Below are positions 1 through 10,637 of a DNA stretch of 64,000 nucleotides, one piece after another; positions within the stretch are counted from its first letter, which is position 1; each line of letters opens with the position of its first letter. The position numbers were made by a program, and so were the translations under genes. The notes beneath the pieces were generated by a model. The model ran no database searches, was not told the origin of the DNA, and saw nothing but the letters and a program-made list of their open reading frames with translations. Origin of the DNA: Nymphaea colorata (Eukaryota; Streptophyta; Magnoliopsida; Nymphaeales; Nymphaeaceae); the NCBI RefSeq assembly GCF_008831285.2, contig NC_045151.1, positions 2,413,544 to 2,477,543 of the forward strand. The letters are read 5' to 3'.

Positions 1-61
1 TTTGTTTCCCCTTTATCTCCCCTTCACTTATGCGAATAATTGCTTCATTCAATTTAATTCC

Positions 62-108
<47 letters not shown>

Positions 109-527
109 CGCTAAATGAATGCAGGAAACGCCAAGGCGTAGATGAATCCAGGAGCAGAGCAGATCAGATCAGATCATACTGTACAGAATGAGCCGCCATT
201 AAATATGCAGTCGATATATAATACAGATCCTGCCATGGAACAGAGAATTCGAAAGGTAACATCACCATCAAGCTTAACACACGCACTATATGTTTATGTG
301 TGTGCGTGTGACGAAGATTGCATAGAGCCGAAAAGAAGAATCATTTAGGAACAGGGGAGCCAGACTCGTCAAGAACCTTTCGAATTCTCTGTTCCATGGC
401 AGGATCTGGATCTGTATTATATATCGACTGCATGTTTAATGGCCGCTCATTCTGTACAGTATGATCTGATCTGATCTGCTCTACTCCTGGATTCATCTAC
501 GCCTTGGCGTTTCCTGCATTCATTTAG

Positions 528-579
<52 letters not shown>

Positions 580-640
580 GGAATTAAATTGAATGAAGCA
601 ATTATTCGCATAAGTGAAGGGGAGATAAAGGGGAAACGAA
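1..640. repeat. Long inverted repeat (foldback), arms about 257 bp
   Basis: Bases 1-257 are the reverse complement of 375-640 with only a few mismatches and a small indel near the AGATCCTG stretch; a 117-bp unique spacer (258-374) separates them. Both arms contain a long GA/CT dinucleotide run (64-98 and 531-578) next to a G/C run. The left arm may extend beyond the window. A transcript across it would fold into a hairpin of more than 250 bp. The arm holds a short open frame from 142 that meets a possible donor (AG|GTAAC) at about 254, but I do not recognise the peptide. No target duplication can be checked because the left end is cut. Confidence 0.9.
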
Positions 641-1257
641 TACGATTTCTGATTTATGAACAGCATTTTGCTTCCACTACATCGCTTTGGCGTCCAAAAC
701 CAAAGCTTCACATGGGACCCAAGGAAGAGAACAAATACAGTGTTACCCTGTTCCGCTAGTTGTATAACATATTTTTTTAAATATAAACTGTCCAATTTAC
801 AAAATAATATGAACTGTCCTCTCCACTACACCAATTAACATATTTTTGTTTTTCTATTGTTGTATGTTTAAATATAAACTGTACAATTAACATGCAACAA
901 TAGAACAAAACGTCAGTTACAATTTACAAGTCACATCTGTACGGTGCTTTCCATGATGCCTGCAATAAAACAATATGAACTACGAAAGAATAGCTGCAAA
1001 TATGAAAGGGAAAAAAATTTGAAGTATGATTTTTCTTATTTCTCATAATTAATTAGCATCCAAGTTTTCCGAATGGAGTAAGGTAAAATTTTGCTTTAAG
1101 AACTTTGAAGTACGCATCCCCTGTCTGTTGCAATTCCCGGACGATTCGATCCACGTTTAAGTTTCTCCGACCCATTGAATCTCAGGTAATCAGCTTGATT
1201 CGAGCTCCCGAACCAAAAAATTCTAACCCGATTCTTGTCAAAACAGTCCAAAAAATT
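641..1257. other. No gene recognised
   Basis: AT-rich sequence with short repeats of the phrase 'atataaactgt' around 780-890. No coding similarity, tRNA or element ends were recognised. Confidence 0.5.
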
Positions 1258-1548
1258 TCAGTTTTTATAAGCAATCCAATTCAGTTTGTAGCTGCAAAGA
1301 ATCCTCGAAAAGAAAAAGTGAAGAGGATGAAGAGGCGTCAACTGCCCATTAAAAAATTCAGTTTTCATAGCAATCAAATTCAGTTTTTAGTGGGCAAAGG
1401 AATTTTTGCAGCCTATAATTAAAAACTGAATTGGATTGCTTATAAAAACTGAACTTTTTAATGTTGCAGTTGACGCCTCTTAGTCCTTTTCACATTTTTC
1501 TTTTGGTGCATTTTTGCAGACTATCACTAAAAACTGAATTGGACAGTT
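1258..1548. repeat. Foldback repeat with TTCAGTTTTT-rich arms
   Basis: The stretch from about 1258 to 1395 is an imperfect reverse complement of about 1418 to 1548. Shared landmarks are CAATCCAATTCAGTTTTTA, GAGGCGTCAACTGC and a TTTTTGCAG motif. The arms meet across a short centre near 1405. A related diverged segment (GCAGCTGACGCTTCATCCTCC, then TGCATTTTTGCAGCCTATAA) lies at about 21205-21320, so this is a dispersed foldback/MITE-like family rather than a single accident. Confidence 0.7.
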
Positions 1549-1909
1549 GCAAGCATTTCCTCGCCGCTATGTATACATAGGAAGATTGAGCATTAGAAAT
1601 GGAGGGATCTAAGATTCAGAGCCATCATAGGAAACAGGCGATCAGATCACCTGTTGGCGTGGGCAGCTGCCAACTCGATCGAGTGGATATTTAGATCGCT
1701 TGGTTCTTAATTAGCTGTGAAAATGACTCCACGGACCGTCTTCTCCCATTTTTGTCAAGCATGTTTCGCATCGATCTCCTCGTGAAAACTGCAGTTTGTG
1801 TCTTTCTTATGAAATTGTGAACCAGAAGTCAATCATTTTATCATGTCTAAGATGTTTTTGAATGAGCGAACAAAATTTCTCTTTTACTTCTCATATTAAT
1901 GGTCGTTCT

Positions 1910-2127
1910 TGTTGAAAAGTCGTGCCTTATCAAGATAAGGCATATCAATCTTGTTAGGAAATCTTATCTAGAGCTAATCCTTGATCTTAGGCAAGATTTG
2001 AGGTTTCTATGTATATCACCAAAATCAAAGTGACTATATATTGTGAAGTAGACAATGAATAAAATCACTCTCTCTTCTCTCGTTTTCCTCTTTCTCTCTG
2101 CTTCTTTTCTTTCACAAAACTCTAATA
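1910..2127 (+). repeat. 5' LTR of copia-1
   Basis: Matches the 3' LTR at 7326-7540 along most of its length. It contains the extra segment 'tatcaagataaggcatatcaatcttgttag', and lacks a short duplicated segment (aagattagctcatcc) present in the 3' LTR. A TATA-like ACTATATATTG is shared by both. Confidence 0.93.
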
Positions 2128-2142
2128 TGGTATCAGAGCAGG
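2128..2142 (+). other. Primer-binding site, initiator tRNA-Met
   Basis: TGGTATCAGAGC directly follows the 5' LTR and is complementary to the last 12 bases (with CCA) of plant tRNA-iMet. The match breaks after 12 bases (AGGG instead of CAGG). The tRNA itself is encoded in this window at 23548-23619. Confidence 0.9.
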
Positions 2143-2535
2143 GCTAGTTACAAGTGACAGAACATGCTGGTTATTAGTAACAAAGCTTTACCGTCTACTG
2201 TTGATGAAGATGCTGACAATCGCGGCCCTTTGTCCACCAAGACGCTGACGCTCGATCTTCCATCTGTAGCTTGGCACCGAATCAACAAAACCAGGGCTTC
2301 CATTTGAACTGCCTTCCTCCATTGGCTCCTCTTTTGTCATTTATCATCATAATCGAAGTCTCGAATTGGGGCTTCCCTGCAAAGATTGATTTTTCGGAGC
2401 TGTCAATGAGGAGTTACAGAAAATCACCACCGCTTCCTCATTTCTGCCCTAGAATTGGGATTTCTCGATTTTCTGACTGAGAAGGAGAACAGCAAACCGC
2501 ATGTTGCTGGGAACCAGGGAGCAATCGCGATTGAA

Positions 2536-2765
2536 ATGAGGACAGTGGAGCTGGATGACAAGCAGCTGGTGAAGCTCCGGGTTATATTCTGCTCGTTCGA
2601 CCAGAACAATGATGGCAGCCTGACGTAGCTCGAGCTCGGCTTCGCTGTTCCGGTCCCTCAGGCTGAAGCCAAGCATGAATCAACTTGACGCTCTCATTTA
2701 GAAGGTGGATACTAACAGCAATGGCCTAGTCAAGTTCTCAGAATTTGTCACCCTCGTCGCCCTCG
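2536..2765 (+). pseudogene. Calmodulin-like (CML) EF-hand fragment captured in copia-1
   Basis: Reading from the ATG at 2536 gives a peptide starting VELDDKQLVKLR, then an EF-hand loop FDQNNDGSLT and, after an in-frame TAG, LEL. After a frame change, the second half reads LKPSMNQLDALI, a stop, then KVDTNSNGLVKFSEFVTLV, a second EF-hand. The spacing and wording match the N-terminal EF-hand pair of plant calmodulin-like proteins of the CML15/16/18 kind. Two stops and at least one frameshift make it non-functional. It lies between the primer-binding site and gag of copia-1, where a retroelement would normally have leader sequence, so it is host DNA carried by the element. The flanks (about 2270-2535 and 2766-3130) may include untranslated parts of the same gene; I cannot prove that. 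Confidence 0.85.
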
Positions 2766-3138
2766 TCGTATGCTGTCTGTGAGGCAGTTGGAGACTTGAG
2801 ACACCTGCGACTAAGAAGGAGCTGGAACAGGAAGCAGAAACTGTCACCGGTGCACAACCGAAGACTGCAACTTGGAACAATTTTTTTTTCTTTCACCTAC
2901 TCACCGACGACGAGGGGTGTGGCACCGATCTGTTAACCTTTGGGATCTTCCTCGAGACGATATCATCCACGACCGAAAAGGCTCACCTTGCGCTCACCAT
3001 TGCCAAACCAAGACCCGAAAGAAGGAGGTCGACCAGCAACATCATCAACACCTTCAGTGATCTCTGAGCCTTCTAGCGACATGCAAAGACGAATTTGAAC
3101 TACGGAAGATGGTAGAAAAGGGATAGGTCATTCTAAAA

Positions 3139-4375
3139 GAACCCAATGACGACGACATTAGCACAGGAAGCCCATTTATGTTCACCATTCTGATTTACTA
3201 GGTAGTCTTTAGTCTCTAATGTCTTGATAAGAGATAATTATATGATGTGGAAAAAGGCCATGACAATGGCCCTTTTCGCCAAAAACAAATTGGGGTTCGT
3301 CGACGGATCCATTACCAAGCCTGACAGCCCTATCTCCCTCAAAATTAATGGAAAAGATGTAACAACCTGGTTCGGTCTTGGATTTTAAACTTCATCCATA
3401 AAGATCTCTTGGCTAGTGTAATTCATGCCAAAACTGCTGCCCAGATTTGGAGTGATCTTGAGGCTCGATTTTCTCAAGCCAATGGCCCATGCATTTACCA
3501 AATACGATTTCAGATAATGAATTGCAAGCAAAATCAGTCATCTATTGCAGCTCATTACATAAGAATGAAGGGATTATGGGATGAGTTAGCCCTATATGCT
3601 AACATCCCAGATTATTCGTGTGGTACCATGAAGGCTATTGAGTATCTTCACCAACATGACCAATTTATGCAGTTCTTGATGGGCCTTAATGATAGCTATG
3701 CAGCCATTAGAAGCCAACTCTTGTTGATGGACCTGCTTCCTACTATAGCCAAAGCTTATTCTCTTCTTATTCAAGAGGAGAAACAAAAGGACGTTAATAT
3801 AGTACATGCTTAAGAAAAGGTCTCTATCCTTGCAACGTAGCCTTCATCATATATGCATGAAAGAAACAAAAACAATCAAACCAAGGAGAGAGGAAGACCA
3901 CGTATGAAATGTGAGCATTGTGGCAAAATTGGACACATCAAAGCTAAGTTTTATTTTCTTGTTGGTTTCCCTAACAGATATGGTTCTTCTAATGCATTGA
4001 CAAAGTCAAAGGCTAATGCCGCCCTAGGAATTGCATCCACTGATCAACCCGATGAGCAACTATTCAAAAAAATCCTTGACTTCATGGAAAACTTTAATCA
4101 AGGTACCAATAAACACAGAGTTAACCTCTCAGGTAAATACTCTTCACTCATTTCATGTCTTATTTCTAAACAATCATGGATCCTTGACACTGATGCAACC
4201 CACCATATCACTAACCTTATCTCCAACCTTTATGAATCCATCTCCACCAACCACCCTCCAATCAATCTACCAAATGGGTCCAAAGCCAACGTCACCCATA
4301 TAAGTGACGTTCATTTGTGCCCCAACTTAACACTAAAAAATGTTCTTTATGTTTTTACTTTGCATTCAACTTGAT
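3139..4375 (+). pseudogene. copia-1 gag, zinc knuckle and protease remnant
   Basis: Copia gag similarity starts near 3139 ([10 protein letters not shown], then after frame changes [21 protein letters not shown]) and continues in the open frame 3409-3813 with the UBN2/gag features WSDLEARF and LKGLWDEL-like KGLWDELA. A CCHC knuckle follows at about 3910 (CEHCGKIGHIKAKF), but its last cysteine is Phe. The protease motif at about 4178-4200 reads WILDTDATHHIT, so the invariant Gly of D[ST]G is Asp. Several frameshifts and stops separate the blocks. The gag/knuckle type (CxxCGKxGHxKxxCYxLxGFP) suggests the Ivana/Oryco-like group of plant copia elements; lineage is tentative. Confidence 0.88.
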
Positions 4376-4499
4376 ATGTATTCCTAAACTCTGTAGTGAT
4401 TTAAGATATGATGCAAAATTTAATGAGAACTCTTGTGTGGTACAAGACCATCACTCGACGACTATGATTGGAACGGGTAAATTGCAGAATGGATTGTAT

Positions 4500-7316
4500 T
4501 GAGAATGGATTGTATGTCCTAGATGAAACAAATTTCAGCATAAACTTAGCTGCCGCCAAATCTGCTTCATGGCATCTTCGTCTCGGGCATACTTCTGATT
4601 CCAAACTTTCTATTTTATCTCGTTTGAACCTTATTGACATTTCTAAATCTGGTGATACATATGATATTTGCCTTGTTGCTAAGAACACTAGACTTTCTTT
4701 TCCCAACTGTACCATTTCAACTTATGCTCCTTTTGACTTAATTCATTGTGATGTATGGCGAAGTTATCACACGCCTTCAATGACTGGTGCACAATATTTT
4801 CTAACTATAGTTGATGATTTTTTCCGATCGACATGGATTTATCTTATGAGATATAAATCTAAAGTTTTTGGAGCCATTAAAAATTTTGTCGCACTTATTG
4901 AAAATCAATTTCAAACTAGAATTAAAATTTCTTAGAAGTGACAATGGGACTGAATTCTTTTCACAAGAAATAAATGACTTTCTTCATGAAAAAGGCATTG
5001 ATCGTCAACATAGTTGTGTTGCGACACCACAACAAAATGGTCAACAAAATGGTGTGGTCGAATGCAAGCATTGAGACCTCCTAAACATGGCACGAGCATT
5101 GATTTTTCAAGCTAAATTACCCATAAAATTTTGGGGAGAATGTGTCCCCACTGCTGCTTACATTATCAATAGATTACCATCCCATATGAAGTTTTCTACA
5201 AACGCACATCAAACTACAAACATATGTGTGTTTTTGGATGTCTATGTTATACCCACAATATTCATAAAAATCACAAGTTTGACTTAAGGAGAAACCGATC
5301 CATATTTCCTGGATATCCATATGGTCAATCAGCTTACAAGGTTTATGATCTTGAAAGTGGTTCGTTGTTCACCAGTAGAGATGTCAGATTTTGTGAAAAT
5401 CATTTTCCATATAAAATAAAATGCACACTGGGAACAATGAACAAGTGGTTCTTCCTTTACCATTCAATGATTATGTATCGGGAGAGCATGAGCTTCTTTC
5501 AAGCCCAAGCGAACCTCTTAACAGTATCCCATCCAATCTAGATAATGAGACCAACCCTGATCCCATTCCTCAATCAATCGAGCCTACTCATGGTGATTCA
5601 GTCCAGCTTTGTAGATCTACATGACTTAAACATATACCAACTCATCTTAAGGACTACAAATACATCTCAGTCTTGCCCAGTTTCAGCCATTTGTTGAAGA
5701 GTGAGGGGACAAGTCTCACAAAAGGTACTCGTTACCCCGATTGCACAATGTCTTGATATCACTAACTTCAATTCCAACTGCAAGTGTTTCATGTCTACCC
5801 TTCTTGAGCAATGTGAATCTTCATCCTTTGCCCAAGCCATGTAGGACCCTAGATGGTGTGATGCTATAAAGGCTGAAATTGATGCATTAGAAGCCAACCA
5901 TATCTGGACTGACACCAAACTTCCTCCAGGTAAGGTTCCCATAGACTGCAAATGGGTATTCAAAATCAAATACCAATCTGATGGTTCTGTCAAACGATAC
6001 AAGGCCCGCTTAGTAGCAAAGGGGTATACACAAACAAAAGGAGTTGATTACAATGAGACTTTTGCTCTCGTCACCAAGATCTCTACTATTCGATGTCTTT
6101 TGATTTTTGCCGTTATTCTAAAGTGGCACCGTTTTCAAGTTGATGTCAATAACGCCTTCTTACATGGAGATCTAGAGGAAGAAGTTTATATGCAATTACC
6201 TCCTGGTTTTAGCCGACAAGGGGAGAAAGAAATGAAATATCCTTCATCTCAAAATTGGTTTTACAAACTTGCTACCTTTCTCAAGGACAAGGGCTATATT
6301 CAATCCAAGGTAGATTACTCATTATTTTTCAAGATCGGTACTAGAGGACGAACATTTGTTGCACTGAATGTGGATGACATCATCATTGCAGGGGACGATT
6401 TGAATGCAATCAATTCTCTAAAGCACATGATGAATGAAAAAATAAAGTTGAAGGATTTAGGCAGATTCAAATATATTCTTGGCTTAGAATTAGCTACTTC
6501 AAAAGATGGTATCTTCTTATCTCAAAAAAAATATCTTCTCAACATACTCCAAGAAACAGGGCACATGGAGCAAAACCATGTGAGACACCAATGGAACAAT
6601 ACATAAAGCTTGACAACGAAAAGGGAGACATCCTCAAAGATCCAAATCATTATAGAAAGGTGATTGGAAAACTAATATATCTGACCTTAACAAGGCTAGA
6701 CATTGTTCACACAATCCACATCTTGAGCCAATTTATGAGTCAACCACGAGTGCCACATAAAAAAGCCATGAACCGTTTATTGAAATATCTAAAGGGAACT
6801 GCTGGATATGGAGTTATGTTGTCATGAAAGGGGCCGATTCACCTCAAACCATATTGTGATTCAGGTTGGGCTTCATGTCCAATGACACGAAGATCTACAA
6901 GCAAATACTGCACCATGATTGGGAATAGTCCTATCACTTGGAAAATCAAGAAGCAAACAACAGTCTCTAGATCATCTGCAAAGACAGAATACAAGTCTAT
7001 GGCTCTCCCCACATGTGAGCTTATTTGGCTAAAGGCATTATTCAAGGATCTCGGGATCATCCACAAAGAGCCCATGATGTTTGTGACAACCAAGCTGCAA
7101 TGCATATTGCAGCCAATACAGTGCTCCATGAAAGAACAAAACACATCAAAATTGATTGCCATGTGGTGAGAGATAAGATTCAGAATGGAGACATCCAAAC
7201 TTAATTCGTTCTCACAACTAAACAAGTTGCAGACATGTTTACCTTGCCCTTGGGACGAGAAGCATTTCACAACTTAAGAAGCAAGTTGGCGCTTGGCAAT
7301 CCAGGAGCGTCAACTT
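4500..7316 (+). pseudogene. copia-1 pol remnant: integrase, RT, RNase H
   Basis: Blocks in order: GAG-pre-integrase (WHLRLGHTSDSKL, 4570-4620), integrase core with first Asp in HCDVW (4745), second in RSDNGTEF (4936), third Glu in NGVVECKH (about 5055), reverse transcriptase (FQVDVNNAFLHGDLEEEVYM, 6130; catalytic box VDDIIIAG at about 6370 preceded by Asn instead of Tyr) and RNase H (PYCDSGWAS at about 6850, SSAKTEYKSMA, then [13 protein letters not shown] out of frame). A 12-bp duplication gives QQNGQQNG before the third integrase residue, absent from the second copy. A stop right after the VVE(C/R)KH block is shared with the duplicate copy, so the element was already dead when duplicated. 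Confidence 0.92.
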
Positions 7317-7540
7317 AAAGGGGAGTGTTGAAAAGTCGTGCCTTAGAAATCTTATCTAGAGCTAATCCTTTATCTTAGGAAGATTAGCTCATCCTTGATC
7401 TTAGGCAAGATTTGAGGTTTCTATGTATATCACCAAAATCAAAGTGACTATATATTGTGAAATCGACAATGAATAAAATCACTCTCTCTTCTCTCACTTT
7501 CCTCTTTCTCTGTACTTCTTTTCTTTCACAAACTCTAATA
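7317..7540 (+). repeat. Polypurine tract and 3' LTR of copia-1
   Basis: AAAGGGGAG (7317-7325) primes plus-strand synthesis in copia elements; the LTR follows at 7326 with TGTTGAAAAG and ends CTCTAATA at 7540, before the GTTCT duplication. Confidence 0.93.
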
Positions 7541-7660
7541 GTTCTCTTTAGAAGAATTGTTGCAAATCATCCCATTAAAGGGATTCAGTAACCTGAAAGA
7601 TGGTGAAAGTTAGAGAACGAAAGCAAAAGGCAAAACGCATGAACTATCGGATAAGAATTG

Positions 7661-7741
7661 TAAGATGGGTACAAAACTGAGAAGGACCTATTTCCTTTTA
7701 AAGGAAGGAAATAGGTCCTTCTCAGTTTTGTACCCATCTTA
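7661..7741. repeat. Near-perfect 81-bp palindrome (unit 1)
   Basis: Bases 7661-7697 pair perfectly with 7705-7741, with two further G-T pairs and a loop of about three bases (centre 7701). The arm starts TAAGATGGGTACAAAACTGA. Part of the right arm (CTCAGTTTTG) is repeated again just downstream at about 7746. The structure is preserved in unit 2 at 15884-15964. Confidence 0.95.
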
Positions 7742-8204
7742 TGATTCTCAGTTTTGTGCTGCGTGAGAGGTACTGCTGAGATTCTCCTCCTGCTGCATGA
7801 GCTCTTCCTACCGGCGGGCTGCAGGTACTCTCTCTCTCTCTCTCTCTTACGGCATCCCCTTCTCTGAGAATCAGCAGTCTTGGCCAGCGAAAAGAGAGCA
7901 GGGCTGCTGCAGCGTTGGATACGTGTCCGCAATGATGCCTATCAGCAGGAGATTCCACCCAGTAACAGGTGCTTTCTACTTTAGCAGGTGTGTGCTCTTA
8001 ACGGGCCAGTGCCAGAAACACCTGCTTCAACCAACATCAATCGGCCAGCACGAGACTCCCTAACCCATCCTTGTTTGTGGCTATCTAACTAGGCCTCGGC
8101 ATTGGGCCGGACTCTTATTAGAACCGATTTACAAGAAAATTTTGTAGTATTGTAGTATTAGTAAGAGAAGGAAGGGTTAAGGATTTACCCGGTGACACTT
8201 GAAA

Positions 8205-8510
8205 AGGGAGTTTGAGCCCAGCCCAATACCCGACATTCGAGTCTAGCTCAGTTCGGTTAAAATTAAAAAATATTTTTTAAATACAAAATAAAATTTTTCA
8301 AAAGTAAAAAAATTATATATTATTATTAAATAAAAATAATATAAAAACTAAATTAGACTGAATCAAGTTCAATTGAGCCAGCCCGATACGTTATCGGGCC
8401 AACCTGGATTGATTTTTTCTGCTTCGGGCTGAAGCCGATCAGATCGAGTACCTGGGCGGATGCCCAGGCTTAAATATAATTTATCTGGGCCTATGCCCAT
8501 GCTTAAATAT
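8205..8510. repeat. Dispersed repeat with GC arms and AT core, copy 1
   Basis: Left arm has CCCGACATTCGAGTCTAGCTC and GGTTAAAATTAAAAAATA; the core is almost pure A/T with ATTATTATTAAATAAAAATAAT; the right arm has CCCGATACGTTATCGGGCCAACC and GGATGCCCAGGCTTA. The same layout occurs at six other places in the window. Confidence 0.75.
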
Positions 8511-9477
8511 AATTATGCAAGGTTTCTCTCTTTTTCCACTAACTCTCTCTCTCTCTCTCTCTCTCCTTACTGATGCGAGCAGAACGCTTTTCGAATCACT
8601 TGCTGTCTTTTTGGGGTTGAATTTTATTTCCTCCTTGAATTTGCCTGCTTTGCTTTGTGAGTGTTTCAAAATTATGACATTTTTTTCCCAAGTTGGGAAT
8701 TTTTGCTGCACCGAGTGGTCATTTTTAATTGTTTCTTTAGGTGATGGTTTGAATCGCTACTGTGAGAATTAATGTGGCAATCTGTGACTGAAATAGTTGT
8801 GATGGAAAATATTTGGAGTTATGTAATCTTGTGATCGATGGTGACAATGGTTTCTCTTCAAATATAGTATAAGTCTGTCATAATATGGTATATAATCATA
8901 ACGCAGGGGGCAGTGGATAGGGGAACATGAATTACCAAGCACATTTTAGAAGCCATGAACACACACAAAACATTCATTGACACGATAAACCATTACTAAA
9001 AGACATAGTTTCTGCATTATAAGTGTCATTAATCTAGGCTTTTTGTATTCAATGAATGTTCTGTGCGTTTGTATTTTGTATATATATATGTATATTCATT
9101 TGCAGATATTCACAGGCTTACTCATCTGCCCTCTCAACATTTTTTTCCGGTCAACCCGCTATTACTTCCTACGTGACATGAGGAACATCATCTTCTCCCC
9201 ATTCTACATGGCAGATTCCTTAAATTCCAAATTCTCCTTCATCTTATAAGAACTTGGTAACCAATATCCAGAAATTGTGGGATATGGTAAAATTGAGTGC
9301 AAACGTACGGGCTACAATGGTCGACTTCTTCATGGCTGATCAGCTAACCAGTCAGGTGCTTTAAACCTAGGTGATCTTGTTGTGTCCATAATTTCTTATC
9401 ACTTTTGTTTTTGAAGTTGTAAATTTAAGTTGATAAACAAATAGGTTTAACATTATTTGTTTGCTGTGTTGCGGAGG

Positions 9478-9662
9478 GAAGGGGGGGGCCGCCTAGGCCA
9501 TTGCCCCACCCCAGCCAATGAATTTTTTTTTTACATTGAAAAAAATAATATTTTTTAATTACGTAATGTATTTTTTGTATTAAAATTCAGTTTGGCCCTA
9601 CTCGGATCCAGAGATCGGACTGTCGGCCCGCCCCTGAAGAAAATCCTGGCTCCACCCCTAGC
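9478..9662 (-). repeat. GGTGGAGCC-type dispersed repeat
   Basis: On the minus strand this begins GGTGGAGCCAGGATTTTCTTC, then GGGGCGGGCC and an A/T-rich end. Related copies are at 11344-11530, 17375-17525 and 19225-19415. It probably derives from a small DNA transposon; ends not resolved. Confidence 0.6.
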
Positions 9663-10415
9663 TGTGTTGGTGGATAGGTGCCACTGCTCAGGCACATGGA
9701 GTTCACAGCTTGCTACTTCCTGACCGGCAGCTTCATGACCCCCCACTACCAGACGTGTAGCAGTAGCAAGCTCTACAAGGAACTCGCCTATGTTATTTCT
9801 TTCATGCCTTCTGGCCTTCTTATGCGTTATGGTCATTAGTCACAACTTTTTTTGTAGTTATTTAAAATTGAAAAAGTTGCAACTCACTTGCTTTGTAACT
9901 GTCCAATTGGGCATCATAGGACAATCCAAGGAAGTCTATTTTATAAGCCTAATGTCCACTTTGTATGAGATCAAAAAAAAATTTTTTCTCATGAGTACAA
10001 TATCAAATAGGGGGCTTCTTCAAGTAAACCCCTAAATTCTCAAACTCTCTATTTTTGCTTTCTTGTTTTCTCTCACTCCTTCTTTGCTGCTTTGTTGTTT
10101 TGCTTGTTTCAGGTTCAAAGTTCCAAGCTAATGTGCGTTATCCATAAAACTCCATTGCACCTTGGCATGTCTGGCCTCGTGGTGGTCACCTTGACCGCCG
10201 CAACGGTTTGCCAGCCCTACTGGGACTTTGTGCAGGACTGGGGCCTGCTCAATCCCAGGTCCAAGGACCCATTGCTGGGGGACGACCTCATTCTTAGGCA
10301 CAAAAGCAATTACTTTCTCGACATTGTGAGTCCAAGTTACTTTTTTTTTTTTGTTGGTAGTAACTACACCACCATGTCCAAACTCATAAATTCAAGCGTG
10401 CATGATAGAGAGGAA

Positions 10416-10637
10416 TCATTGGTGGTCATCACCTTCATCATAACCTTTCGCAGAAGGAGGATGGCAGAAAGTAAAAGGCTTTCTTGCTTCACTGAAGTAT
10501 ATGATAGCAATGGTGGCACCAGTAAGAGAGCAGAGCTCCTGGGCCATTTTGAAGAGACCATTCCTCCTCTTGGAGAAGGTGATGTGCCTCTTTTGCTTAT
10601 CAGCTATCTTTTCCAGGTTGATCATCTTTTTTCCCAT
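10416..10637 (-). pseudogene. Type I MADS-box fragment, antisense inside the PHO1 intron (unit 1)
   Basis: Starting from the ATG at 10637 on the minus strand, 73 codons read MGKKMINLEKIADKQKR, then TFSKRRNGLFKMAQELCSLTGA, IAIIYFS and PFTFCHPP. This is a MADS DNA-binding domain with the FSFGHP-like end typical of type I (M-alpha, AGL62-like) factors. The frame stops shortly after the domain, so the rest of the protein is missing. The MKKAS position carries KMAQ. It lies in the intron after PHO1 block 3 on the opposite strand. Because the copy in unit 2 is broken, this looks like a gene fragment, though the domain itself is open here. Confidence 0.82.

Larger units (their letters stand above)
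1905..7545 (+). mobile_element. Complete, degenerate Ty1/copia retrotransposon (copia-1)
   Basis: The element runs from 1910 to 7540. It has a 218-bp 5' LTR and a 215-bp 3' LTR starting TGTTGAAAAG and ending CTCTAATA. The 5-bp target duplication GTTCT is present at 1905-1909 and 7541-7545. Next to the 5' LTR is a tRNA-iMet type primer site; before the 3' LTR is a purine tract AAAGGGGAG (7317-7325). Inside come gag, zinc knuckle, protease, integrase, reverse transcriptase and RNase H in copia order, broken by stops and frameshifts. The LTRs differ by substitutions and short rearranged segments, so the insertion is old. About 0.9 kb of foreign DNA, including a calmodulin-like fragment, lies between primer site and gag. 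The 3' part was later duplicated at 12924-15763. Confidence 0.95.

Noticed and set aside
520-795. Minus-strand frame with Arg-Glu repeats
   Set aside because: Translation of a CT/GA microsatellite in the foldback arm.
2536-2765. Functional calmodulin-like gene
   Set aside because: In-frame stops in both EF-hand halves and a frameshift between them.
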